From Candidatus Hodarchaeota archaeon (lineage in GTDB: Archaea > Asgardarchaeota > Heimdallarchaeia > Hodarchaeales > YT1-039): 29,795 nt of DNA. Location of the stretch: the NCBI GenBank assembly GCA_016840025.1, contig JAEOTF010000370.1, positions 1 to 29,795 of the forward strand, in the 5' to 3' direction. Of the stretch, positions 15,331 through 22,945 are shown in pieces (positions within the stretch are counted from its first letter, which is position 1; each line of letters opens with the position of its first letter). Under the pieces are notes generated by a model. The model searched no databases. It was not told the DNA's origin and saw only the letters and a list, made by a program, of their open reading frames with translations. Made by a program: the position numbers and the translations under genes.

Positions 15331-16494
15331 ATGAGTGCTCGTAGTTTACTTGAGACTCTTGTAGGCATTAATTCAATTAGTGGCAGCGAACAAGAAATCG
15401 CAATCTGGTTAGAGAACTTCTTAGAAGAAAATGGCTTTAGAACAGAACGTCATCCTTTATCTCATGCACCTGAGCGTTGGAATATTTGTGGGGAGAAGGG
15501 CGATACAACTGATCCATGCATACTATTTTACGGTCACATGGATACAGTCGAAGTAGCGAAAGATTGGGAAAGTGACCCATGTACCGTTTTGGAGGATGGG
15601 GATAAACTAATTGGTTTGGGCGTTAATGATATGAAAGGGGGGCTTGCAGCAATTTTATCCGCAATTCAAGGTTTTAATCCCAATGGGTTCAAACTCAAGG
15701 TTGTTTTTGGAGCTGATGAAGAGCTTTTTTCTGCTGGAGCTTTTGTGCTTGCTGAAAGCGGATGGTTAAAAGATGTAGATTTCTGCATAGTTCCAGAAAT
15801 TGGTGACTCTGCGAAGGAACGTAGTGGAAATCTTCCTAATACTATGATCTTAGGACGTAGAGGACGTGTATCAGTACAAGTAGATCTTTATGGTAAATCT
15901 GCACATGGAGCTGTCCCCCAAAAAGGTCATAATGCAGTAGAAGCACTTTGTGACTTGCTTCCTCAAGTTAAATCCTGTCTTCTCTCTCAGATGGAATTAG
16001 ATACAGAAAAGAATTGGAAAGGTGATGTCTTTTGTGCTAGTTTCTCGGGTGGCGCTAATTTTCTCTCTATTCCTGAAAAAGCTTCATTTATCCTTAGTCG
16101 TCATTTTTTACCTTCCCGAACAGCGAAGGATTGTGTTAATGAAGTACAGGAATGTATCAACAACCTATCTCTTCCACCTGGGATAAGTATAAGTCCCCCA
16201 CAACCTATGGAGAGACCTACTCCATATCTTGAGGCTTTCGTCACACCCGAAGACAATCCTTTTGTAAAAAAGCTTGGTAAACTATTAGATCAACGATATG
16301 GGAACCATAATATAGAATATGGACTATCTGTAGCGGATGAAAATGTCATTGGACAATATATAACTGCTACTGTCATTCTAGGCCCTGTAGGTGGTAAGAG
16401 CCATCAAGCAGGAGAGTGGGTTAGTCAAAAAAGCTTAGAAGAATTGACTGCTGTATTTAAAGAAATTCTAAGGGATTTTCCTTCATGGTTTTGA
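15331..16494 (+). CDS. M20-family metallopeptidase/deacylase (ArgE/DapE/CPG2-like)
   Basis: 387 residues; GGAG precedes the ATG at 15331 by ~10 nt. Zinc ligands appear in order: H69 in YGHMD (D71 is the partner), D100 in GVNDMKGG, E130/E131 in GADEE (one catalytic, one metal), D159 in PEIGDSA and H358 in GGKSHQAGE. The dimerisation domain is visible as GRRGRVSVQVDLYGKSAHG. The family hydrolyses N-acyl amino acids or dipeptides, or succinyl-diaminopimelate. No residue pattern pins the substrate, and 387 residues suits all of these subgroups. A diverged duplicate of its last 39 codons lies ~4.6 kb downstream at 20977-21108, so there was once a second copy. Confidence 0.87.
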   Translation: MSARSLLETLVGINSISGSEQEIAIWLENFLEENGFRTERHPLSHAPERWNICGEKGDTTDPCILFYGHMDTVEVAKDWESDPCTVLEDGDKLIGLGVNDMKGGLAAILSAIQGFNPNGFKLKVVFGADEELFSAGAFVLAESGWLKDVDFCIVPEIGDSAKERSGNLPNTMILGRRGRVSVQVDLYGKSAHGAVPQKGHNAVEALCDLLPQVKSCLLSQMELDTEKNWKGDVFCASFSGGANFLSIPEKASFILSRHFLPSRTAKDCVNEVQECINNLSLPPGISISPPQPMERPTPYLEAFVTPEDNPFVKKLGKLLDQRYGNHNIEYGLSVADENVIGQYITATVILGPVGGKSHQAGEWVSQKSLEELTAVFKEILRDFPSWF

Positions 16495-16569
16495 GTACAG
16501 CTGATTTTTTTTAAGATAGCCTATCTCTTTCCTATTCCTCAAAAGCCCCTTATCAGAAGTAAGATTAGA

Positions 16570-16603
16570 ATTAAAGAGAATAAATTAAAGAGAATTAAAG
16601 AGA
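16570..16603. repeat. Short AT-rich repeat, three copies of ATTAAAGAGA
   Basis: ATTAAAGAGA occurs at 16570-16579, 16584-16593 and 16594-16603 in the 303 bp between the M20 gene and the next ORF. I see no gene in 16495-16797; this low-complexity tract is its only structure. Confidence 0.75.
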
Positions 16604-16797
16604 ATAAAAAATATAGAGGATAGAATGGGAGAATATATGAAAACTGATATGGAATTGTAGATTATCCCAACCAGTCAATCTGGTGAATAAAATTGAAGAG
16701 ATTTGAACACTTTGTAATAAAAAAGATCTGGAATTAGATGAAGATTTGAAAAGGAATTGGAGATGCCGTTATTAGATTATCCAAATGTTAACCTTGT

Positions 16798-17088
16798 TTA
16801 CTTTTCAGTGACCAATCTCTTCAGGTCTGACCAGTTACGTTTTCTGATGCCGAACTTAGCCCATGCGCCCCGATATATTGCGTTATAGATTAGTTTTAAT
16901 GTCTTATCGTCTGATTTTTGAGGATTAGGAATTTTGCCTGTTTTACGGTGTATTTCATGGGTGTAGGTGATGACGTTGTCAAGTCCTTCTTGGTCAGCAG
17001 TAAAGACATCTCCAGTGACCAATCTCTTCAGGTCTAAATGACTTGAGTGACCAATCTCTTGGCACCAGTGACATATGAACAAGTACAC
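16798..17088 (-). CDS. Small uncertain ORF, possibly a decayed fragment with a helical 'GxW..FG' repeat
   Basis: 96 residues, start unsure. Residues 39-90 read like one unit: ITYTHEIHRKTGKIPNP, then IYNAIYRGAWAKFGIRK, then WSDLKRLVT. The 'G..P ... G.W..FG ... L' spacing vaguely recalls the homing-endonuclease-associated helical repeat, but one unit is too little for a firm call. DLKRLVT occurs near both ends because the DNA carries a direct repeat (16806-16828 and 17013-17035). A third partial copy is read in another frame (QEIGH). It may be the remnant of a repeat-built protein, or not a gene at all. No ribosome site was found. Confidence 0.3.
   Translation of the reverse strand: MYLFICHWCQEIGHSSHLDLKRLVTGDVFTADQEGLDNVITYTHEIHRKTGKIPNPQKSDDKTLKLIYNAIYRGAWAKFGIRKRNWSDLKRLVTEK
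16806..17060. repeat. Dispersed 23-bp direct repeat with a third partial copy
   Basis: A 23-bp sequence containing GTGACCAATCTCTTCAGG is identical at 16806-16828 and 17013-17035. Its core AGTGACCAATCTCTT returns at 17046-17060. Spacings (207 and ~32 bp) are irregular, so this is not a CRISPR array. Confidence 0.9.
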
Positions 17089-17113
17089 AGATCATATGAA
17101 CAAGTACACAGAT
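17072..17113. repeat. Perfect tandem duplication, 2 x 21 bp
   Basis: Two identical adjacent 21-bp units, each starting CATATGAACAAG, at 17072-17092 and 17093-17113. They lie directly beyond the dispersed repeats and 45 bp from the 3' end of the NosD-like gene. They look like replication slippage in a decaying region. Confidence 0.95.
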
Positions 17114-17158
17114 CAATCAAAAGAAAGAATAGTAAATTCAAAAAAGGAAGAGAGGGGG

Positions 17159-18295
17159 TTATTTGGCTGTTTTTCGCGAGCGCGAGATACATCCGCCGAT
17201 GCCTAGACTCAACAAGGCAATAGCCCCTAATAGTCCAGATGTGGCGTTATTAGTGCTGCCCGTTTGAGAAAGACTGGACGTTATAAGTGCTGGATGGGTT
17301 ATTAACGGTTTTTTGTCTTTTGCCCCTGCGTTTCCGGGTATCAGATAGGCCGTATCTCCGTAGCCATCCCCATCAGTGTCTGTTCCGATATAATCTCCAT
17401 AGAAATTCTTCGTCCAAGTATTCGCCCGTTGTGTACCATTATCCAAGGCCTGATAGGCGGTATTATTCGCTAAATAATTCCGGGTAAGCAAATTCGGACT
17501 ATCTGCACTCAAAGGTGAAATACTGATCCCGTACTTATTCCGTACGCATATATTGTTCCTTGTTGTCGTTGCAGCGGAATCCAACAAAATCCCGCTATGT
17601 CCATTGACGATACAGGTGTTATTTTCCAAGAGCCCCGCTGCGGAATTGACCCAAATGCCATTATGACTGTTCTTCCGACAGGTATTGTTAATAACAGAAT
17701 TAAACTCGCTGTCACTGAGAAAAATGCCTATTTCACTGTATTCAACGAGGTTTGCAATCAACGTATTGTACCACGGAGGTAAATCGCTCGTACCACCTAC
17801 AACGATCCCTCTATAAGTGTTTCCCCTAACAAGATTAGCGTGCAGGGTAATGTTCTCGCAGAGATCAGCAATTTGGACTCCATACATCTTATTGTTCGCG
17901 ATCGTGTTCTTTGTGATAAAACCATTCATTACATTATTCAAATAGATGCCTATTTCTCCATTCTGAAAGGTACAGTTCTGAACGCGGAAAAACGCCCGGG
18001 TATCTCTAATGAAAAGACCAGCTTCGCCGTTATTAAGGCTAAAAACGCGATTAGCAAGTAAATAGGGGTCGGCAACCGTCCCTGTACCGGTCCAGTCGTG
18101 GGTTGAGAAGTCCGCGTCCGAAAGGATCGTAATTCGGGCGGACAACCCGGGGGAGAAGGGGGTTGTTGGTGTAGCGAGATTGAGCGGTGAGTCAGCTTGG
18201 ACAGCAATATGGGGGGTAAAAGGGCGGAGGAAGAGCACACCCCCTACTAGAAGACCAACTGCCATTAATAGAAGATGTGATTGGTTCATGCTCAT
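17159..18295 (-). CDS. Surface-anchored NosD-like right-handed beta-helix protein
   Basis: 378 residues from the ATG at 18295 (GAGGT ~11 nt upstream). An ORF start at 18427 would run back into the protease gene. A signal peptide is clear (HLLLMAVGLLVGGVLFL). The middle ~200 residues are stacked ~22-23-residue turns of the form 'NNTC..N...GI.L..S', typical of periplasmic copper-binding NosD and carbohydrate-binding beta-helix folds. A calcium-loop-like DTDGDGYGDTAY follows. The C-terminus has a Ser/Thr/Asn linker, one hydrophobic helix (SGLLGAIALLSLGIGG) and a basic end (RSRKTAK), so it should be anchored outside the cell. It follows the protease gene by 43 nt on the same strand. Function is probably glycan binding or modification; substrate unknown. 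Confidence 0.8.
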   Translation of the reverse strand: MSMNQSHLLLMAVGLLVGGVLFLRPFTPHIAVQADSPLNLATPTTPFSPGLSARITILSDADFSTHDWTGTGTVADPYLLANRVFSLNNGEAGLFIRDTRAFFRVQNCTFQNGEIGIYLNNVMNGFITKNTIANNKMYGVQIADLCENITLHANLVRGNTYRGIVVGGTSDLPPWYNTLIANLVEYSEIGIFLSDSEFNSVINNTCRKNSHNGIWVNSAAGLLENNTCIVNGHSGILLDSAATTTRNNICVRNKYGISISPLSADSPNLLTRNYLANNTAYQALDNGTQRANTWTKNFYGDYIGTDTDGDGYGDTAYLIPGNAGAKDKKPLITHPALITSSLSQTGSTNNATSGLLGAIALLSLGIGGCISRSRKTAK

Positions 18296-18338
18296 TATCT
18301 GTTCATACCTCACTATGACTTCTTTGTAGAACAAGATG

Positions 18339-19694
18339 TTATAAGGTTGTGTAATAAATATACGGTCTCTGTCCTTCGGTCCAAGATATATAACAAACAA
18401 ACCCGTTAGAACCGTACCACGTACCATAAGCGCTATCTATCCATTCCTTTCGTACTTTCACCATATCCCCTATTAAAGGGATATCATAATAGTCTTGGTT
18501 CTGAGTGTAATCAACGAATTGAACCTCGAATGAATCCAGTGTCTCCCAAATGACGACAATATCATGATCCTCACTCTTCAGTCCCTCATACGGTAGCTGA
18601 TATCTTCGATATTCAATGATATAATAGTGATTCTGCGCTATTGGCCATGCGTAGATCGATCCACCATGCTCCAAGTCCACTAAGGCTGTTAAATAACCAT
18701 TCCACGATGAACGCACATTTAGGGTCACCCAGCCTAAAGCCCATTTTTGATAGGCAATCATATGGGCTTTATTTGCGCCCATCAGAGAGTACCAGTCATT
18801 TGCCTTTTTATATTTGTTAATTGCGTCAGTATGGCCGAGACAGAGCACATGTCCGAATTCATGGGGAAGGATGAACCTGTTGTTGTAAGAAGTGTGTGTA
18901 GTTTTTAGAAACACGCCTCCTTTAAGCTTATAGCCAGGAGACACAGCATCATCTGTCCTTTTCTCGACATCGTACCACCCAGTACTAGCCTTTCCTTGGG
19001 TTGGTACTACTACTACCACTTCATCGGCATGATGGAAATCCCAAGTCGTGTCAACAAGTCCGATAGCTTCTTTTATGACATCCGCGTGTTTTGTTTTATC
19101 GCCTGCTTGGGTTGAATCATAGTTTTGCAGTTCTATCCAGTTACGTTTATTTGATGCAGCGGGATACACGCCCATCAGTTCATAGGTAAAGGCATTATAA
19201 GAAAAACTCGAATACATTAAAGCAAGATCATCCATCCTGGCAAGCGCTTGGTTATACCATGTTTCGAGATCATCCCCATCGTAGCCGCCAAAAGGCCAGT
19301 CCGTCGGTGTCGCAAAGAGCATATGGATTCTTTTCGTCCCTTGGATGCCATTGTCATCTTGGATAGAGACCATGTTATACTTCCAACCACTGATGTATTC
19401 TCTAGTATAGGTGCAAGTATAATCGAGTACATCCTCATCCCACGCACAGGTTTCTAAAGTATGATACGCATAGCGGGAGACAGTAAGATAATAGGTGATG
19501 TATTGACCTGAAGGTATCGTAGTCGTATAAGTGTCATAAGGCTCTCCATCCAAGTAGATAAGCAGTTCATCAACATTCTCATTAGGGCGATCATTCTTGA
19601 TATCCACTTCCCAAATGGTGTTTGACAAAGGAGCCATCCCTTCTGTATCTCCCTGCGTGGCATTCTCCATTTCTACATACTCTTTCCGTATCAT
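18339..19694 (-). CDS. M6-like zinc metalloprotease, open part downstream of an in-frame stop
   Basis: 451 residues if counted from the ATG at 19694, but this is probably not the natural start (see the entry at 19695-19931). Residues ~25-85 look like a CARDB/Ig-type beta domain. The zinc site is HEFGHVLCLGH (278-288), with the HExxH pair and a third His; Asp290 is an alternative third ligand. SLMG (303-306) is a Met-turn and YQKWALGWV (315-323) follows, as in M6 (immune inhibitor A-like) metzincins. In M6 the usual string is HEFGHxLGLPD; here Gly-His replaces Pro-Asp, so ligand use is unclear. The C-terminal ~120 residues are aromatic-rich beta sequence. A secreted role is expected from the family and from the upstream signal peptide. 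The NosD-like surface protein is encoded 43 nt downstream. Confidence 0.75.
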   Translation of the reverse strand: MIRKEYVEMENATQGDTEGMAPLSNTIWEVDIKNDRPNENVDELLIYLDGEPYDTYTTTIPSGQYITYYLTVSRYAYHTLETCAWDEDVLDYTCTYTREYISGWKYNMVSIQDDNGIQGTKRIHMLFATPTDWPFGGYDGDDLETWYNQALARMDDLALMYSSFSYNAFTYELMGVYPAASNKRNWIELQNYDSTQAGDKTKHADVIKEAIGLVDTTWDFHHADEVVVVVPTQGKASTGWYDVEKRTDDAVSPGYKLKGGVFLKTTHTSYNNRFILPHEFGHVLCLGHTDAINKYKKANDWYSLMGANKAHMIAYQKWALGWVTLNVRSSWNGYLTALVDLEHGGSIYAWPIAQNHYYIIEYRRYQLPYEGLKSEDHDIVVIWETLDSFEVQFVDYTQNQDYYDIPLIGDMVKVRKEWIDSAYGTWYGSNGFVCYISWTEGQRPYIYYTTL

Positions 19695-19931
19695 TCCCCC
19701 AGTGGGGAGTTCTACAAACTCTTTTATTATATTTGTTGCCCTTATTTTATCACCCTCAGGATCACCCGGACCATCCTCAGAGGTACTCCATGTAGGTGCT
19801 TCTTGTACAGGGGACTCTTGGAATGCGGGTTTTTATCGCATTAAATCGTTTGTAGAACTGTTTCCGACAAAAATCATATTCGAACTTGCAAAGCAAATAA
19901 TACAAAGCATGCAGATTAGCAAGTTTCTCAT
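19695..19931 (-). pseudogene. Detached 5' end of the metalloprotease gene: signal peptide then in-frame TAA
   Basis: On the minus strand an ATG at 19931 has a perfect AGGAG at 19940-19944 (8 nt away). It begins MRNLLICMLCIICFASSN, a textbook signal peptide. After 32 codons the frame meets TAA (19835-19833), then stays open and in the same frame through 19694 into the protease (237 nt = 79 codons). The codons after the stop read KPAFQESPVQEAPTW, a plausible secreted linker. No start codon lies between the stop and 19694. A single-base change would restore a ~530-residue secreted protease. So this is a nonsense mutation, a sequencing or assembly error, or recoding. Confidence 0.8.
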
Positions 19932-20214
19932 TTTCGTTACTCCTTACCTTTGAGAATCAATATTGAGGATATTTTGCATTGAACATATAAAGATTATGCA
20001 TGAATTTATTACATATAGTTAAATTAAATTAGTTTATTTTAAGTATCGTCAATAAATTTCGATAAAGAGAACATAGTCTTGTTGCTCAGAAAAGTAAGAA
20101 ATCAATGATTAACTGAATAGACCCAACACATGATGGAGGTAATGAGGTTAAGCATTTAAACTGCCTGGAATAGAGGGCTCGGTCTTTCAAAACCGAAGGA
20201 TCCCCCACCTAAGA

Positions 20215-20616
20215 CTAGATATCTATCTTGGGTCGGATAGGAAGTCTCATTAATGACCTCGAGACGCGTTTCAGCGGATTATCGTATAAATAAAGCTGTT
20301 TCAGGGCAGGAAGAAAGTGAAATATCTCGGGTAGGACGGATAAACCATTCTGATGTAAGTCTAGTACCTGTAAGTGTCTTAGATCGCTAATTGAAAAGGG
20401 TAGAAGTGTAAAGTGAGGTAACCTGCAGATTTTGAGTCCTACTACATGCCCCTGCTGGACAACCATGCCCACCTGATACTCTTCAAGGGAAGTTACAATC
20501 GGGATGTTCCGCTGAATGAGCCATTCCAACAACCGAATAGCGTATTTTTCCTCTCTATCTACGCCGTTATTTGTGGGGTTGAATATAAAACGGCGATACT
20601 GTGACAATAATGACAT
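20215..20616 (-). CDS. Short leucine-rich-repeat protein
   Basis: 133 residues. After a ~55-residue helical N-terminus (REEKYAIRLLEWLIQ), residues ~60-118 contain leucine-rich repeats. LPFSISDLRHLQVLDLHQNGLSVLP and LPEIFHFLPALKQLYLYDNPLKRV follow the 'LxxLxLxxNxLxxLP' pattern. Only about two full repeats and one half repeat are present, fewer than usual, so it may be a shortened member of a larger family. The ATG at 20616 lacks a ribosome site but an in-frame stop lies close upstream. No signal peptide is seen. LRR proteins are common in Asgard genomes; the partner is unknown. It is the first gene on the minus strand of the accessory stretch. Confidence 0.65.
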   Translation of the reverse strand: MSLLSQYRRFIFNPTNNGVDREEKYAIRLLEWLIQRNIPIVTSLEEYQVGMVVQQGHVVGLKICRLPHFTLLPFSISDLRHLQVLDLHQNGLSVLPEIFHFLPALKQLYLYDNPLKRVSRSLMRLPIRPKIDI

Positions 20617-20724
20617 TTTTTTCGATATGCCGTAGCCATTATCCCTTATTAACTCCTAAAACGCGAAATAAGCTTACAAAGATGAAATACACTGGAAAAA
20701 ACCAAAATATTGATAATCCAATAA

Positions 20725-21108
20725 ATTTTAATCCTCTTTTATTCTATAGGAGCTCTATTTTGGTATGAAGAAGTAACCGCAACATTTACTTTTGAATCCA
20801 CGACTGAAGCATCGGTTATCGGTGGTTTCCTCATATCATACAGCTTTGCAGCTCGAACTGATTTAACAAATCAGGCCCCTGGTATTGTCAGTAGAATTTA
20901 TGGCCCTGTAGATCTCGATTCCACACCACGCAGAGCTTTTTCAGTTTCATCCTCTTCCCACAGGGCTCCTTTATCTGTGATTTTAGGTCCTGTAGGTGGT
21001 AAGAACCATCAAGTAGGTGAATGGGTCAGCCAAAAAAGCATTGAAGAATTGACCCTTGTTTTCAAGGATGTCTTGAGGAATTTTCCTTCATGGGTAATAG
21101 ATCAATAA
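20725..21108 (+). pseudogene. Relic frame ending in a second copy of the M20 peptidase C-terminus
   Basis: The frame is open from 20725 to a TAA at 21106-21108 but has no ATG, GTG or TTG before 20977. From 20977 it reads VILGPVGGKNHQVGEWVSQK and continues to the end. This matches residues 348-386 of the M20 peptidase at 15331-16494 at about 31 of 39 positions, including the zinc-site His. Many codons differ only at the third base, so the copy was under selection before it was truncated. The preceding ~84 codons (containing TATFTFESTTEAS and GGFLISYSFAARTD) have no M20 character, and I do not recognise them. This looks like a tandem M20 duplicate whose 5' part was lost or replaced. It forms most of the gene-free interval 20617-21236. 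Confidence 0.75.
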
Positions 21109-21236
21109 CTTTCAATTTCCTTCATTTCTAATCTTTAGGGAAGCTTTTTTATTTGTGAAACATAACAAGAACTCATATTATTTTCTCTTTACTATCCTCT
21201 TAAAAGGGACTTATCTAACTTGGGTTTGACGAAACA

Positions 21237-22088
21237 ATGAAAAAACCGCATGTTGTCGATCTTGGTATGAAATCAGAGCTATTTAAGGAGATTATTCATT
21301 ATTCTGAGGTTAAATCCACTAATGACGTTGCAATGGATCTCGCAGAACAAGGCGCAGAGGGAGGGACAGTCATCGTAGCCGATACACAAATTGAAGGACG
21401 AGGACGAGCTGGTCGAACATGGTCTTCTCCTGTTGGCGGTCTATGGTTTACAATGATTTTACGTCCTGATATTGAACCAGTATATGCACATCAAATCACC
21501 TTTGTCGCATCTGTTGCGGTAACAACAGCCATAGAGAATTTTAGAGGACTTCAAGCTCGGATTAAGTGGCCGAATGATATTCTGTTAGGAGATAAAAAAG
21601 TTGGTGGAATTTTGCTGGAGGTTGCTACTAGTGGCCGAAAAATAGAGTATCTTGTGATTGGTATCGGCTTGAATTTGACAGTTGATCCTCATCATTTTCC
21701 TCCTGATGTCAGTAATATTGCCACATCGATAGCTTCTAATCTTCGTCCTGGAACAAGAATCTCCCGTGATGATATGCTACGGAGCATTCTTCGGGAGTTT
21801 GAAGTATATTATCAACTTTTGAAACAAAAGGGATTCCGCCATATTATACGTAAATGGAAAGGAATGAGTAATATTGTTGGTTGTGAAGTAAGAATCGATG
21901 ATCCTCCAAATGAGCCAATGGAGGGTAAAGTAGTCGATATAGATACTTCTGGTGCTCTTTTGATAAAAACATCTAAAAATGCTGTACTTCGCGTTGTATC
22001 GGGAACAGTAACGATTATAGAGCGCAGTGATTGGCCTTGGCCGATCCGGGTGCCTAGTGTTCCCTTTCCTTTTCCTAAAAAGGATTGA
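21237..22088 (+). CDS. birA: Biotin--[carboxylase] protein ligase
   Basis: 283 residues. STND (27-30), GRGRAGR (54-60, the biotinyl-AMP loop), KWPNDI (110-115) and KVGGILLE (121-128, with the catalytic Lys) are the full biotin-ligase signature. A C-terminal SH3-like domain follows (~residues 220-268, EGKVVDIDTSGALL). The N-terminal DNA-binding helix-turn-helix of E. coli BirA is absent, so it should act only as an enzyme. It activates biotin with ATP and transfers it to a Lys of a carrier protein; the carrier is encoded at 26503-27066 (Lys133). It sits at the edge of the carboxylase cluster and converges on the crotonase gene with a 36-nt gap. A Pro-rich C-terminal tail (WPWPIRVPSVPFPFPKK) is unusual. 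Confidence 0.9.
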   Translation: MKKPHVVDLGMKSELFKEIIHYSEVKSTNDVAMDLAEQGAEGGTVIVADTQIEGRGRAGRTWSSPVGGLWFTMILRPDIEPVYAHQITFVASVAVTTAIENFRGLQARIKWPNDILLGDKKVGGILLEVATSGRKIEYLVIGIGLNLTVDPHHFPPDVSNIATSIASNLRPGTRISRDDMLRSILREFEVYYQLLKQKGFRHIIRKWKGMSNIVGCEVRIDDPPNEPMEGKVVDIDTSGALLIKTSKNAVLRVVSGTVTIIERSDWPWPIRVPSVPFPFPKKD

Positions 22089-22124
22089 CCGTGTTTACGT
22101 CGACCTTGAGGATTTTTGCTTTTT

Positions 22125-22916
22125 TTATCTTTCAGGTTTAATTTTCCATGATGGCGCTCTTTTCTCGAGAAACGCAGTTAACCCCTCTCGTCCTTCCTCT
22201 GATGTACGAATTTTAGCAATTTTTTTGATACAATGGTTTCTATATGCTGAGACCTCAAGTGTTCGGTACTTTTGAAGAAGTTCCTTTGCTGCTGCAATGG
22301 CTTTTGGGCTACTAGCAAAGATATTGTTAATTACGTCAATAATAGCATCATCTAACCCCTCTATATCTGAAACTACCTGATTAATGAGACCGATCTCTTT
22401 CGCAGTCTGAGCACTGAAACGCTCACCAGTAATGAAATATCTAGCAGCATTACCGAGTCCAAGCTTAGGGAGAATGTAAGTGGAGATAACAGCCGGAATG
22501 ATTCCAAGATTTACCTCGGTAATTCCAAACTTAGCCTTTTCTACAGCAATGGCGATATCACATGCAGAAATTAAGCCTACACCCCCACCAAAAGCATGTC
22601 CGTTGACTCTTCCTATAACTGGTTTTGGACAAATGCTGATCGTGTTAAACATCTTTTCCAGTTCTTTGGCATCCTCTAAATTCTGCTCATAGGTAAAATC
22701 TTTAGTTGATCTCATCCAGTTTATATCCGCTCCTGCGGAGAATGAGCGACCATTACCTGTTAAAATTATTGCACGAACACCTGACTGATCCTTCAACTCT
22801 TCGAATATCTTAGTGAGCTGTTGGATCATCTCTGGATTGAATGCATTATGAATTTCTGGGCGATTAAATCTGATATAAGTGACGTTGTTAGATGTTTCAG
22901 TCTCAAAAAAATTCAT
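22125..22916 (-). CDS. Enoyl-CoA hydratase/isomerase family, probable methylglutaconyl-CoA hydratase
   Basis: 263 residues from the ATG at 22916; a GTG at 22925 is an in-frame alternative inside a palindrome. It has a crotonase fold, with FSAGADINWMR and FGGGVGL giving the two oxyanion-hole peptides. Glu137 in ITEVNLGIIPAVIS is the retained catalytic acid; the other crotonase Glu position is Gly (GGGVGL). From memory, 'GADxNWMR' and 'GGGVGL...TEV.LG..PAVIS' are typical of bacterial methylglutaconyl-CoA hydratases (LiuC type), rather than generic enoyl-CoA hydratases. It would convert 3-methylglutaconyl-CoA to HMG-CoA, the step after methylcrotonyl-CoA carboxylase, whose beta subunit is encoded just upstream on the same strand (29-nt gap). 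Numbering here counts from the GTG. Confidence 0.82.
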   Translation of the reverse strand: MNFFETETSNNVTYIRFNRPEIHNAFNPEMIQQLTKIFEELKDQSGVRAIILTGNGRSFSAGADINWMRSTKDFTYEQNLEDAKELEKMFNTISICPKPVIGRVNGHAFGGGVGLISACDIAIAVEKAKFGITEVNLGIIPAVISTYILPKLGLGNAARYFITGERFSAQTAKEIGLINQVVSDIEGLDDAIIDVINNIFASSPKAIAAAKELLQKYRTLEVSAYRNHCIKKIAKIRTSEEGREGLTAFLEKRAPSWKIKPER

Positions 22917-22921
22917 GATAA

Positions 22922-22935
22922 TCACATCGATGTGA
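22922..22935. promoter_or_regulatory. 14-bp perfect palindrome at the start of the crotonase gene
   Basis: TCACATCGATGTGA is a perfect palindrome just before the crotonase ATG at 22916. It overlaps a GTGAATTTA (22932-22940) that resembles elements in the divergent promoter region of the carboxylase genes (24714-24745). It may be an operator or a translational control element between the two genes. Confidence 0.45.
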
Positions 22936-22945
22936 ATTTACTTAC

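Noticed and set aside
16806..17060. Possible CRISPR array from the repeated 23-bp unit
   Set aside because: There are only two full copies and one partial copy, spacing is irregular (207 and ~32 bp), and no cas gene is visible in the window.
17287..18061. Plus-strand frames opposite the NosD-like gene
   Set aside because: The minus-strand protein has a signal peptide, regular beta-helix turns and a C-terminal anchor; the opposite frames are short and featureless.
20179..20196. tRNA-like anticodon hairpin TCGGT-CTTTCAAA-ACCGA
   Set aside because: The loop is 8 nt rather than 7, and no T-arm or acceptor stem can be found on either strand; at most it is a small hairpin downstream of the LRR gene.
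16378..21108. Integrase-type attachment-site duplication in the M20 gene
   Set aside because: The two M20 ends differ at about a quarter of positions, mostly synonymous, and no integrase gene is present; an old paralogue relic fits better.
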